From positions 86,964,650 to 87,028,649 of the forward strand of contig OZ035962.1 in assembly GCA_964034945.1 (NCBI GenBank): 64,000 bases of DNA, in the 5' to 3' direction. The position numbers and the translations under genes are program-made. The notes beneath the pieces were generated by a model. The model worked only from the letters and a program-made list of their open reading frames with translations. It made no database searches and was not told the origin of the DNA. The stretch comes from Chrysopilus asiliformis (taxonomy: Eukaryota; Arthropoda; Insecta; Diptera; Rhagionidae). This document shows, piece by piece, positions 23,202 to 34,676 of this stretch. Position 1 is the first letter of the stretch. The number at the start of each line of letters is the position of its first letter.

Positions 23202-23433
23202 CCCAAGTAAAAATTTGAGGTTACATTCCGGTTAAGAAACGTATTTGAAACCATGGTAACAAAACTCAAAAGTTTCACATTTGGTTTCTGTAATCTTTCA
23301 GAAATCCTATTTAGAAGCTGGTTTCAAAATAACCGTTTTTGGCGGGTTTATTCGGAAACCATCTAAAAAGTAGCCAAAATGTAACCTAAATTGAAGGTTT
23401 CTTTGTAACCACGGTTACAAATTGTTTCTTGGG
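23202..23433. mobile_element. CCCAAG-ended MITE with GGTTACA motifs
   Basis: 232 bp with inverted ends CCCAAGTAAAAATTTGAGGT and CCCAAGAAACAATTTGTAAC, flanked by TA (23200-23201, 23434-23435). Internal GGTTAC/GGTTTC words in both orientations link it to 2640-2805 and 33118-33170. The CCCAAG ends link it to the larger element at 46912-48587. Confidence 0.7.
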
Positions 23434-23482
23434 TACCCGTCCCCAAATTTAATCGGACCATTAAATTTTCCCCCATACAGAT

Positions 23483-24470
23483 GAGATTTTTACTTTCCTC
23501 TGCTATACAGGAACAATATTGTATTCATGACGGATACCGACTCGAGAACGGAGGCAGATAGAAAAGTTCTGATCAGCACGAAATCCGTTTCAGGCTGAAT
23601 TGAGGCGTTAAAAGCTAGAGTGGACCAAGTCACATAATCGAGTTTTTGAAGCTTTTCCACTTTTGTACTATTATTGACTGTAAATTTTTGGAAAAATAAA
23701 GTTCTGTGGACTTTATTACTCAATGTTGAAATGTTCTTTTGTGCATCCAAACATTTTTATCTAGAAACTCACTCGCAATAGTGATTCAAACACAAAAAAA
23801 TTCACGATTTCGACATGTGGGTTGGTCCACTCTAGCTTTTAACGCCTCAATTATAAAGAAGTCCGTGCATATCTCTGTTGGTTTATCTGCTTGTAATTCT
23901 GTCGGTCTGTCGGTTTTATGTATTTTAAATAACTTGAGAACGTGTTGAGCTAGCGAGTTGAAATTTTTCGTACACGAGTTTCATGAAAATCGCAGTTTTT
24001 TATCAACTTTTCGAAAAGTAACGTTAGCTCTAACGGGTGCCTGCTAAACAATTTTTTGAAAGAAACACAGAAAATTTCTCGAAAACTTATTCGCTTTTGG
24101 GGAAAAAAAGTAACAAAATGTAAAGAAAATAAAATTTTCTACAGTATTTGCTTTAACGGTATTTGCGTATATTTAAAAGTTCTCTGAATATTCAAAAAAA
24201 ATATTGTATTTTTTACAAATAAAGAAAGTTTTGTGTTGATCACAACTGATATTTTGAAATAAAAATTTTGTGTCCTCAGTACTAGCTTTTATACGAGTTA
24301 AATGCTATTTGCACAAGATTTTTTTCGAAATAAAAAAACAGAAATAAAACTATTGAAATAAAAGCTTTTTTCAATTTTTTTTTAAATTGCAAGATTTGAC
24401 CTTGATGGACAGACGGACAAACGGACGGACACGATAGCAACTAAATAAAAGCTTTTAAAAATCCACAAAA
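23483..24470 (+). repeat. Dispersed repeat family R3, copy 1 (interrupted)
   Basis: The head (CTGCTATACAGGAACAATAT, TTCATGACGG) matches 26020-26090 and 31980-32020. After a nested MITE (23602-23848) come a short GTCGGTCTGTCGG run, GAGTTGAAATTTTTCGTACA, ATCAACTTTTCGAAAAGTAA and AATAAAATTTTCT, shared with 31970-32640. The tail at about 24405-24470 is a GACGGACAAACGGACGGAC run plus TAAATAAAAGCTTTTAAAAA. Confidence 0.65.
23602..23848. mobile_element. MITE with GAGGCGTTAAAAGC ends, AATT duplication
   Basis: 247 bp with long inverted ends starting GAGGCGTTAAAAGCTAGAGT (27 bp identical, about 40 bp similar), flanked by AATT at 23598-23601 and 23849-23852. The paralogous repeat at about 26120 has a single AATT at the same place, which gives an empty-site comparison. 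No coding sequence. Confidence 0.85.
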
Positions 24471-24479
24471 TTAGTAAAA

Positions 24480-25660
24480 GATTGTATTGTGGGAAATTTA
24501 TTTTCGAGTTTTATTTGTATAAAAAATGATTTGGCTGTTATCTTGCTATATCAGTAACAATATCAACCATTATTTAGTACCTACTCCAATTCTGAAAGAT
24601 AAACCATTATTATTTCAACCTGTTTCGGGAATTAATTTCCTATAAATTCTTCAATTGTTTGCTCTTTAATAAAAATCAATATGAAAAACTATCGGAATAA
24701 TTCTCTCTGATATTCCTCTGCCAAATCATAATTACTAATCATCAATCAATTGGAATACTAGTAGTAACCGTTTTACTTCCGGGAAATCTAGCAATTTGTA
24801 ACAAGATAACTAACTTGACGACGAGGATTAGTTATAATAAGTGCCTTGTAGTATACGCAATTTTATTAAAATCAAAACTATATTCGTATAAGAAAACAAA
24901 TTATATTGTTTCAACTATTAGAACATCTCATTTATATGTGTTAGAAGGATATTTCGAGACGCAGGTCGAATAGAATCGGATGGGATGAGATAAGTTGTAT
25001 TATTTCCAGGATTCATGTCAAATCTGTTCGCCTTAACCGAGACCTAAATTAAATGGGAGCTGATTACAAGTGATTGAGTACAAGAATTGTAGGAATGGAA
25101 GGCACATCATAAATCCGACATGTTTGATTACCCTCTCATCCCTACTAAATCACCCTTATCGTCGGAGAACATTATTTTCATTCAATTACCTCAGATCTGT
25201 TTAACTGGGATTTATCTACACCTACTTTTAGCTTACAAAGTTCTTAGAATATTCGCTTCCGTACAAACAATTTTGAGTACAAACAATTTCATATTGTATT
25301 AAATTCAATCCATTTACACATTATGGTGGTTGTAGTATCTGCAACATGCACGGAATAACAAATATTTCTATTTATTATGTTTAATAACGAGGAAATTCCA
25401 TCTATTCTGCATGAAAAATGTATATCATGGAGATGCAAAAAAGGGAATTTGGTTCGAATTTTTTAAACTAATCCCGAACTGTTTCTAAATTTAAAAAATC
25501 CTAGATTTCCTAGTCCTTGTGAAAAAAAAACAAAATTAAAATTTTTGAAACACTCCCGACTAAAAAAATCTCGAAAAAAAATGAAATCCGTTTAGTAAAT
25601 CAAAATATATAAGGCCTTAAGAAGGGGAAAGCGCAAATTTTTATGCTCTAAAACATTGCT
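24480..25660. other. Unique non-coding stretch
   Basis: No gene, RNA or inverted repeat recognised; AT-rich single-copy sequence. Confidence 0.35.
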
Positions 25661-25669
25661 TTCGTTATT

Positions 25670-25860
25670 TGCAACTCAATGATGAAAATGGGATGGAAAT
25701 CGGTTTAGCGGATCAAAAGATATAAGAAGAAGGGGTTTAAAGTGAGGGGGGAATGGTGAATTTTTTTCACCTTCCTCCTGTAATATCCAGCCAAATTTCA
25801 AAAAAAGGACCGAAACCGGTTGGGTGGATCGAAAATTATGAGGGAAGGACCAATAAAAGC
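25670..25860. repeat. Possible R6-type repeat units
   Basis: Two diverged units contain ATCGGTTTAGCGGATCAAAA and ACCGGTTGGGTGGATCGAAA followed by a purine-rich run. They resemble words at 28790-29110 and 44265-44360. Weak similarity judged by eye. Confidence 0.3.
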
Positions 25861-26019
25861 AAATATTCTTCCCAAACCAGGGATGTGAAAGAATATCGTA
25901 ACGCACCGAAATAACGAAAAGATTTTCCGGCTTATTTTTCAAAATTACGTTATAATGTTCTAGGAATTTAATTCCGTTACAATAACGAAAAACTTAATGA
26001 AGACCGAAAAAATTACTTC

Positions 26020-26420
26020 GTTTTTACTTTCGTCTGCTATAGAGGGAAATTATTGAATTCATGGAGGAGATCGACTTAAAAATGGAGGCAGGTGGGATAA
26101 GTACGAAATTCGATCCAGGCAAAATTATGAGGATGTCTGTGTATCTATCTGTCGGTTTGTCGGCCTTTCGACCTGTCATAAATGGCTCGAGATTAAAAAT
26201 ATTGGGTTAATATTTAGAATCATATTTTGATTCTAAATCGGACTTTGTTTTGGTCAGATTCACGTTATTTCTGAAGACACGAAAAATAAAATATTTTATG
26301 AAACTTTTTTGGTATCAAAAATATTTGCTTTTTCGTATCTCCAGAAGTAGACTGAATCTCCAGAAGTTGCCAAATCGAAGTCTGATTTAGAAACAGCGGC
26401 GTTAAAATATCTTAAAATTC
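26020..26420 (+). repeat. Dispersed repeat family R3, copy 2
   Basis: Contains CTGCTATAGAGGGAAATTAT, TTCATGGAGGAGATCGACTT, an uninterrupted AAATTATGAGGATGTCTGTG and a GTCGGTTTGTCGG run. It serves as the empty-site reference for the MITE at 23602-23848. It decays to the right. Confidence 0.6.
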
Positions 26421-26487
26421 AATGGATTTGCAACACCAAAAGTGTCGGTTTTGTTGGGCTGTTGATTTCAAGTTTTTTTTTTTTAAT

Positions 26488-26732
26488 TTAACACTCCAAC
26501 TGCCACGACAGTTTTAAGGCATTTTCGAATATTTAGTTGTCAGTCAAAAAGGCACTAAGAGAAAACAAAATTGAAACAAAATTATACCTAAATGTTATTT
26601 TATTACCATAAAATGTGTGCAACTACAAACAATCGTTGCGGTTGCAACGAACACGTTAATAATTTTCATTGTGGCCGTTGTGTACAATTAGGTGTCAGGT
26701 GTTTTTGACTGACGTGGCAGGTAGAGTGTTAA
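26488..26732. mobile_element. piggyBac-like MITE
   Basis: 245 bp bounded by TTAA. The ends are CACTCCAACTGCCACGACAG and, inverted, CACTCTACCTGCCACGTCAG (17 of 20 match). A second inner inverted pair, GTCAGTCAAAAA / TTTTTGACTGAC, lies just inside. TTAA targets and C-rich CACnC...GCCACG ends are typical of piggyBac. No transposase. Confidence 0.85.
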
Positions 26733-27818
26733 GAATCAATATTTTGTATTTTCTTTTTCCTGAGTCTTATTACTTTGTGTTAAATCTTTTTATTTTTATC
26801 GAATATACTTTAATTTTTATGAAAACTGAACAGATTTTTTTTGTGATGCATGAACTATAAGTTTTTTTTTAAATTTTCGATGAAATAAAAACATTTAACG
26901 TAACGAAATAATTTTTTTTATCGTTACAAAACTAAATAACGCAACAAGACCAAATTTGAATGTCGTTACGTAACAAAATGTAAAACGTCACGCTTTTAGT
27001 TTTCATTTGCTATCCCTGCCCCAAACACATATACCTTCTCCGTTACGTCGGTCGGGGGTAAAAAATCCCACGTCATGAAAAACTTTTTTACAAAATCCCC
27101 CAAATTTCCCAAGCAAAACTGGGAAACCTCCAAAAAATGTTTTCAGTTGTGGTTCGTGGCGAACAACCCCAAAACTTTGCAACAATATTCTATCGAACTA
27201 CAACATTTCCACTAAAGATTGTTTGATTTAACTCCCCTGTGCTAACATTGAGGTTTTTAGTGAAGAACAGTACAGTAGCAGTAGCAGCAGCAGTGGAGAA
27301 AAAACAGCACAAAGATCCATCCGTACAGGGAATAGACTTGCCAACACAAAGGACTATCAAGGATAGAAATTGCTTGCCTCAAATTTAGGTCACATTCCAT
27401 GTTTGTAGCAGCAGCTGCACTTGGCACTTTAGCACGTCCATATAAACCTAAACTTCTGTAATTGGACAAAAGGATGTTTCACTATAGAATAGATACGAAG
27501 CGAGGCCACCAGATATTGAGAACTCCAAGGAGTTCATAGAGCAAAGTTGAACCTAACATGGGAAAAAAAACATTCTACTTCGTAATTTGTACCACTTAAC
27601 GTTTCTATGAATTGTCTGGAGTAAGAATTCTAGGTCACAAAGTTCAGTCAATAAAATTAATTGAAATTTTGTTTGGTGCGTTGTCGGTTTTTGCATTCGC
27701 CAGGAAATTTATACTCTAGACAAAAATCCGGAGACTGATTAAAACTGCTTCAAAATCGCAGTGTTATTCAGAAAAGAATTTACACCTAAAATTAAAAGTT
27801 TTATTCCTGGTTTATAGC

Positions 27819-28198
27819 CCTATCACACCCAAGTTGATTTGGTCTTAAAATTAAACTTAAAATTGTGGTTTTTCGTTGGTAAGAGCAGGATTAATATACT
27901 TATTAGAAGAGAGCGACACGATAAACTTCAGAACAATTCAAAACCAAATTTACGTTTGCGGTTCTAAATTCGTGCTCTTAAGTTTTAAGACCAAACTTTG
28001 ATATCAATTTTTGAGCGAACAAACGCATAAAAAAATTGAATAGTTTTCTTAGTTCGTCTATAATTCTCTAAACAATAAAACAAAAATAGTTTTTTCGATA
28101 ACTGTGAGAAAAAGTTCGATTTATAAATTTAGCGCCATTAAATTTTAAAATTTCTGCTCGAAAAATATTTTTGGTATGACTTTTCGATTCAATTGCGT
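27819..28198. repeat. Unclassified dispersed repeat, copy 1
   Basis: It starts with a CTATCACACCCAAGTTGATT-like word and TCTTAAAATTAAACTTAA, and ends TGACTTTTCGATTCAATTG. Both ends match 38403-38691 in order, so the unit is real, but no TIR, LTR or protein shows its class. A PIF-like MITE follows directly. Confidence 0.6.
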
Positions 28199-28200
28199 AA

Positions 28201-28369
28201 AGGCCTGAGTCCACATGGAAGTTTATTTGCAGAAGTCGCTTCTAGCAGAGACTTCTGGAAGTTTTTCCCGTGGAACCACTAACTGCAAGTGAACTTCCAG
28301 AAGTTGTGACACCAGAAATCTCTTCTGGAAGCTACTTCTGCAAATAAACTTCCATGTGGACAAAGGCCT
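28201..28369. mobile_element. PIF/Harbinger-like MITE (AGGCCT ends)
   Basis: 169 bp. The inverted ends AGGCCTGAGTCCACATGGAA and AGGCCTTTGTCCACATGGAA continue as AGTTTATTTGCAGAAGT for about 36 bp. TAA duplications lie at 28198-28200 and 28370-28372. The whole unit can fold into one hairpin, with further ACTTCTGGAAG repeats inside. Confidence 0.85.
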
Positions 28370-28518
28370 TAAGGAAAGGAAATTCAATACATTTTGCTGT
28401 GCTCGACTTTTCGCGCAGTTTTTTTTGTCCATAGTCCTCTTTATTTTCCACAGATGAGACTAGAGCTATAAGTAGGGTGACTATACGTCGCGGAATGAAC
28501 GAAACTATAGCTGATTTA

Positions 28519-28672
28519 TGCTGCGTTTACACGAATGACAAATTTGTCATTTTTTTGTCATAAATTGTCATTATCGTGTAAATAGTATCATTTTTGTCAT
28601 TATTTCTGTCACAAAAATGACAATCTCTCATAAAAGAATTTGTCATTATCTGTCATTCGTGTAAACCCAGCA
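28519..28672. mobile_element. PIF/Harbinger-like MITE (TGCTGsGTTTACACG ends)
   Basis: 154 bp. Inverted ends TGCTGCGTTTACACGAATGA and TGCTGGGTTTACACGAATGA, TTA duplications at 28516-28518 and 28673-28675. The interior is filled with TGTCATT/AATGACA words in both orientations. It sits inside a fragment (from about 28475, AGGGTGACTATACGTC) of the family at 41072-41665. Confidence 0.85.
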
Positions 28673-28789
28673 TTAGGCATGATCTCCCGGTGTCCGGAGA
28701 TTAAACTTTTTTACCGGAATTATGCAATCTAGTGTTATATTTTATCAACAGTGGAAAAAAGGGGCGAATTCTTCTAGTGCCGGACATAT

Positions 28790-29110
28790 GAAGTTTTTGG
28801 ATTTAAATCCACACAATAATTTCGGGAATAACCGAAGAGGGGGTTAGAAGCATATAAGGGGTAGTTTGAGTGGGCGAAAAATGTCCTTAACAGATAACCT
28901 ATCCAACACTAAAAACCGTATAAAAATCCGATCAGTAGTTTAGGATATAGCCGGAGAGGGGTTCGCATCATATAGAGGGAAGTGGTTTGAGTGGGTGAAA
29001 AGTTTCCTTAATGAGGGACCTATCCAACACTGAAAACCGTATTCAAATCCCTTCAGTGGTTCAGAAGATAACAGGTGAGGAGTAAAACAATACTCACAAA
29101 TTGATTTGAA
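28790..29110 (+). repeat. Two units of a 120-bp repeat (family R6)
   Basis: Head-to-tail units share AACCTATCCAACACTAAAAA / GACCTATCCAACACTGAAAA, GAGTGGGTGAAAAG-type words and a 'CAGTAGTTTAGGATATAGCC' / 'CAGTGGTTCAGAAGATAACA' segment. Related, inverted, to 14632-14890. Confidence 0.5.
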
Positions 29111-29525
29111 TTTTGCCCGTAAGTATGCAAACATACGGGTATATACGGGGAAAAACGGACGAATATCTTGGTAATTAACACAGGTTTTTGAGAGTGGATT
29201 TCATCTAAAAAACCTATAAAACTCAAAAAATTTCAAAAAATTGATTTTGGCGGATACGTCAAAATAATAACTCAATCGACTTGAAAAAAAACTAATAAAA
29301 ATTCAAAATCCCGGAAATGCGAGGAAAAACTAGCATCTTTGATATAGTTTAACGTTATTTATCAATGCGGAATAATATGAGCGGTGGCGAGGAGGGTGGG
29401 GGGAGAGGCGGCGCTGGTTGATATGGAACACCAACAAAACAACAAATTTTATAAACCAAAATAAAACTTGATTTGTACGAAAACCAAGGAAAAACAATAA
29501 AAAAATGCCTGCCGCAAATGTCTAA

Positions 29526-30938
29526 CAGCCGGTTTCACAGTGGGAGCTTAAGTTTCGGCTTTGTTAAACTTATCCTGGTAGCTTAAGCTTTCGCTCACAC
29601 AAGTGCTGTTTCACAGTTAAGTTTTGTGTGTCGATTAACAAAACTCAGTTTAGTGAATTTAATAGGCCACTGTGTATTTCTGTAATCATAGTAAACAATA
29701 TTTAGCTTCGTAAAATTTTTATTTTACGGAGCTAAATATTCATTTTAACACCGTTTTGACCTCAATTTTGAATTAACTCCGAAAAGGAGTCAAAAATTCA
29801 CTCCAACTCCTTTTGGGAGTTATTTTCATTGTAAAGGGTGTTCACGTTTAGAAGAGGCTTACCAATTGGCTTCAACAGCATATTGGGAAGGCAAATGGTT
29901 TTCAATTCGAGAGGTCCCATGTTCGAGTCCCGGGAGAGACATGCAAGAAAAGTTGTTAACAGTCAAATATTAACTTTGAAAACACGAAAAAAACTCAAAC
30001 ATCCTCAGATGCTTGCAAAAAAGAGAATTTGCGAGGTTTTTTTTGGGCCATCTAATAGTTGGTATAACACCGAAAAATTTTAAAAATTAACACCCATAAG
30101 GAATTGTTGTGAACTCCGTAGCCCGGAGTTCGATTTTCTCCGATAGGTGATGGACTCCCTCAAACTCCCTTTCGGTGTTAACAATTTTTCGGTGTTAAAC
30201 CAACTTATTAGATGGCTCAAAAAAAACCTCGCAAATTCTCTTTTTTGCAAGCATTTGAGGATGTTTGAGTTTTTTTCGTGTTTTCAAAGTTAATATTGAC
30301 TGTTAACAACTTTTCTTTCATGTCTCTCCCGGGACTCGAACATGGGACCTCTCGAATCGTAAATCATTTGCCTTCCCAATATGCTGTTGAAGCCAATTGG
30401 CAAGCCTCTTCTAAACGTGAACACCCTTTACAATGAAAATAACTCCCAAAAGGAGTTGGAGTGAATTTTTGACTCCTTTTCGGAGTTAATTCAAAATTGA
30501 GGTCAAAACGGTGTTAAAATGAATATTTAGCTCCGTAAAATAAAAATGTAAAAATAACTCCGCGCTACGGTGTTACATTTTTTCTGAATAACACTGCGAG
30601 GTGCTTACTTTTAGCTATGTTTTGAGGCAGAGTTAATTCGTCCCCGAATTTTTTCGAGAGTGAACAACCAGATAATAGCATTCTTCATCACTTTCATCAA
30701 ATAAATCTTCAAAATCACTATCCATTATTAAAAACTCAATTTAAAAACCAATAATAATAATATTTCACTGAACGATAAGCATGCTAAGCTTTAGCTTAAG
30801 CGCTCAAGTTTGGTGGCTTAAATAAACGGCAATTTAAACTCAGTTTAAGGACTAAACCAGCACTGTGAAACAGTAAAAACAGTTAAGCTAAAGCTTAAAC
30901 CAAATTCGAAGCTTAAGCTCGCACTGTGAAACCGGCTG
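29526..30938. mobile_element. PIF/Harbinger-like element split by a foldback
   Basis: Outer inverted ends CAGCCGGTTTCACAGTGGGA and CAGCCGGTTTCACAGTGCGA, continuing GCTTAAG, with TAA duplications at 29523-29525 and 30939-30941. CTTAAG/AAGCTTAA words fill both flanks. Removing the inner foldback (29715-30548) leaves an element of about 580 bp. It has no coding sequence. Confidence 0.8.
29715..30548. mobile_element. Foldback element with about 375-bp arms and tRNA-like T-arm
   Basis: The arms 29715-30094 and 30172-30548 are near-identical inverted copies around a spacer of about 77 bp. Landmarks are ATTTTACGGAGCTAAATATT, AACTCCTTTTGGGAGTTATT and AACACCGAAAAATT. Each arm carries GTTCGAGTCCCGGGAGAGAC, which contains a perfect pol III B-box (GTTCGAGTCC) and looks like a tRNA T-arm. 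A convincing A-box is not present. It lies within the outer TIR element. Confidence 0.85.
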
Positions 30939-31679
30939 TAATGGTCACAATTGAATAATACAGTAAAAAATAAATCATAGTGACTTATCCTCTGGAGTCT
31001 TTTGGGAGTTTCAACAGTTTTTATTTAGTCTTCAAAATACAAAAGCTTCCAGTAATTTAAAAAAATCGAATTCAAACTGCATTTTAAAAGTAGATTTTTT
31101 AATAGTAAAATCCCCTATTCAGATTATCTGCATTTCATTTAAAACTGCAGTATTTTACATTCCGAAATGGGACATTCTGTTATTGTTCGCAAAGTACATT
31201 TTTCTAATGATAAAATAACATTGGAAACTTTGTCACATGTATTTGAAATAGCAGAAAGAGAAAATGCATTCATCAAAAAAACGGGGTAGTTTCAATACAG
31301 AATAATACATTTATCTGTCCACCTGTAAAGGTAAGTGCTCAACATACAAATTTAGTACATTTTCTCAAACAAAACTCATTGGAAATGTGCATTACATCAT
31401 TACGTTATGTATCATTCCCATTGATATATTGCTAACCTACATAGACAGATGGATGGATAGTTACTCTTGTATCTATCAACCCCCAAAGCATACTTACCAG
31501 GACGATATAAACTATTCACATAAAATGTGGAGACATACATGATGGTATAGAGAAAATTCAGTGCACGTGTATTTCGGCTTTTCAATTTTTCAACCACAAA
31601 AAAGGGTCAACGACAAATGGATATCATTTATTCACTGTAACGAACGTCCCATTGTATTAAAAGATAAACTCAACGCTAT

Positions 31680-31717
31680 GGATTCGAACTGTAGTCGATA
31701 TTCGTACCCCTAAGCCA
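31680..31717 (-). other. tRNA-like A-box/B-box pair, possible SINE relic
   Basis: On the minus strand TGGCTTAGGGG (31707-31717) fits the pol III A-box. AGTTCGAATCC (31680-31690) is a perfect B-box. The two start 27-28 nt apart, too close for a full tRNA, so no tRNA gene is called. A SINE head or truncated tRNA pseudogene fits. No body or second copy was recognised. Confidence 0.35.
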
Positions 31718-31969
31718 CAGGTAAATAAAATGTTAAAATGTTTAAATTGATAACCACATCAATCAGGAAAAAAAATAAATTAAATAAACTTTGTTATATT
31801 AGGGGATGGTGGTAGGATTAAAACCTGAAAAACGCAAAGAAAACAAAGATATTTCACTTTTTCGCTAAAAAATCTGAAGTTTAGACTAAGGGCGGATGAT
31901 AGTAAAATTGAAGTGTGAGAAAACTTAAAATGGGGGGGAAAAATATAGATTAATCCACCTAGCCGTAAA

Positions 31970-32640
31970 ATGATATTTTTTCTTCTTCTATAGAAGGAAA
32001 GTATTGTATTCATAACGGAGACTCAAAATTATGAGGATGTCCGTCTGTGCATCTGTCTGTCTGTCTGTCTGTCATTTTTACGTATCTCAAATAACTCGAG
32101 TACGGGTTGAGCTAACGACTTGAAATTTTTGGTACATGAGTTTGATGAAAATCGTAGTTTTCTATCAACTTTTCAAAAAGTAACGGTAGCTATAACGAGT
32201 ATCACCCATTCAATTTCTGTTTTAAAAATACAATTTTTGAAAATTTTTCGAAATTTGTGCGCTTTTAGGAAAAAATGAATGTGAGAAAATTTAAGGAATT
32301 TAAAATTTTCCACATGTTTTACTTGAACGGGTTTTTATCTCTAACAGTTCTCAAGATATTTTTAAAAAATCCAGTTTTTTGAAAATCTCTCGAACACTAT
32401 GCACTTTTATGAAAAAAATGCATATAACCGAATTTATAGGAATAAAATTTTCTGCTTTTTTCCCCTTAACTATTTTTTTAAATATATTTTTATGCCAGGA
32501 CCTTAGGCAAATTGCCTCTAACGCTCAAGACATTCGTCCATTGTGTCCTGTTACAGAGCTTGGAACTATATTTTCGTATCTCTATCGGTTCTCAAGATAT
32601 TTGAAAAAAAAAGAGTTCGGTCTTTTGAAAATATCTCGAA
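31970..32640 (+). repeat. Dispersed repeat family R3, copy 3
   Basis: Contains TTCTATAGAAGGAAAGTATT, TTCATAACGG, AATTATGAGGATGTCCGTCT, (GTCT)5, GACTTGAAATTTTTGGTACA, ATCAACTTTTCAAAAAGTAA, then two further units with CTCGAAnACTAnGCnCTTTT. It passes directly into an R2 unit. Confidence 0.65.
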
Positions 32641-33106
32641 AACTACGCGCTTTTGTGAAAAAATATATACCACAAAAGGGGGGAGGAAATGGTTCAGAAT
32701 TTTGACGTATGAATTAGTTATGTAAAATCCGATTCTTAACATATTTTACATTAATAAATTTTTCTATATGACTCACCGTTTTTGGAAAAATCGCTAAAAA
32801 CTGTTTCGTTTGTATTGAAAAGGGGGTAAAGAATGGGCCTATTCTGCCCGTTTAAGAACTTAGCTTTGTCATTTATGAGAAGCGCAACTATACAAAATTT
32901 CAAGTCTCTAGCTCAATCCGTTCGAAAATTATAGTCTTCACGGGCAGAGAGACAGATAGACGGACGGACATGCGGAAATCAAAATCTTTTGTCATCCCTA
33001 ACACCCTGGTGTAGTTCAAATTTGTGGACGACGATTGGTTCGATGGGTTACAAAAGGTATACTAATTCTAAACTAATCCTATATGATTCTTGTATAGAGT
33101 ATACCC
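32640..33106 (+). repeat. Dispersed repeat family R2, copy 2
   Basis: Shares with other R2 copies the CCGTTTTTGGAAAAATCGC stretch, CAAAATTTCAAGTCTCTAGC, GACGGACGGACATGCGGAAA, the tail TTTTGTCATCCCTAACACCC and ACGATTGGTTCGATGGGTTA. It is fused to R3 at its left. Confidence 0.7.
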
Positions 33107-33117
33107 AAGCAATCATC

Positions 33118-33170
33118 TGCAACTCAGGTTACAATGTGACCCTGGTCACAAAGAGCCGGTGGCAACCTTG
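33118..33170. repeat. Fragment related to 2648-2697
   Basis: CTGCAACTCAGGTTACAATG and CCCTGGTCACAAAGAGCCGG match the repeat near 2.65 kb. The word TACCCAAGCA just upstream (33105-33114) looks like a CCCAAG element end, with no mate found. Confidence 0.5.
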
Positions 33171-33174
33171 ATCT

Positions 33175-34670
33175 GCGGAAAATCAAACACAAGCAATAAT
33201 TGTGGAAAATCATACATTCTCAGCGTGGTGTTCTTTAAATCTACCTTAAAGATTACATAATTTCCTCTTTAAATTTAAAAAAACCCCACCACATCTTTAG
33301 TAGTTCCTTCAGTATTTGATTCATGGAAAGAGTTTAATATTTCTTCCTTTATTACGACTTTGGATCACGATTTCCCGAATTACTTTTTTCTGCCATTCCG
33401 GTGGTGTCTTGATTACACTTAACACTTTGCCCCAACAATTCATTTCGATGGTGGCACAATTTAAGGATAGAGTCGAGGACATGCTTCTCTCCTTTTTGAA
33501 ATCATTTCGACATAATCGTGTATGGCTATGTGTCGTTTTGTGTATGTGACGCGGCGTTAATATGAGGTGTAAGTATGTGGATTATCGCGTAGTGTATGCC
33601 AACGCCGAAATGGCGGGTAATAAAATTTTTCTGTCATAAAACATGGCCAATAAAATCCAGCCGTTTCGCAAGTTTCTCACGAGACCATTCATCTTAGTCG
33701 GGAGTGGTTTTCTTTTTTTATTCCTTCCTTAGTCAGAATGGCGTTGGAATTGCTGGGATATTGGGAAATGGAGTTTGGGATATGGGGAACCGGTTATTAT
33801 TACATTCGTATTACAAATGATAAAATAGGTACCATGGATATGTAGGGTAAAAACCGACTGACTACAGTAATTCGACCTTTTATCGCTCCTTTTTGACTCA
33901 TAGTCGGGTGTTTGTTGTACGCAGTTGCGTTTCACGCCATTAAAAACCGGAAAACTTTCCTTTTGTGAATGGCAACACACGCAATTTGTTCGCTGGGTTA
34001 CGACAGGATCTCAACTTGAGTTGCTGCTAAATCTTCTAAATCTTTGCTAGTTTTTTTTTCGTTTTTGGCCACTTACGAGCCTAAATATGAATTCAGTGTT
34101 CTTTGATGTCCTTTCAGTTCATGTCCGAGTCGAGTCTATCCAGCAAAGTGTTTAACGAACTCCTGACGGCCAACAAAAGAAACTCTTCCGGCTCACTTGG
34201 AAACGTTTTTTTCCCGCCATACACACGAAAAATAACTCAGGGATTTTCCTCTGACAGTTTCCTATGGGTTCTTACCACTTTTGCTTTTTATTTGAGCTCT
34301 GTTTGAATACAATGTGGTATAAATCTTTTATAATCACCACAGGAAAATGTAATTTATCAAACTAGTACTTGATTTTCGGTACTAATATTTTTATGATTTA
34401 TTGCACCACATACGGTTTGTCGCTTTTCAATGAAACGGACAGCCATATAATTAGGTGCTAAATGATTAAAAAATCTATACCTTTAAAAAAAATGGTTCTA
34501 TCAAAATATTTAGGAAAATTCTGTTTTTCCGTATTTTTTTTTCGCCATGTTTTTCATTTACAGATTTATCTTCGCTGACAGCAACATTTGTAATTAAGAA
34601 TTTAAAAAGTTCCAAATCTGTTTTTGCATAAGTTTTTTCGCACCAAAACCTGAGAAATAACTTAAAAACT
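33175..34670. other. Unique non-coding stretch
   Basis: No supported gene, RNA or TIR element seen; composition is slightly less AT-rich than the surroundings. Confidence 0.35.
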
Positions 34671-34676
34671 TTCGAA

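Noticed and set aside
29910..29940. tRNA gene call at the B-box of the foldback
   Set aside because: The T-arm-like piece lacks a proper A-box, acceptor stem and anticodon arm.
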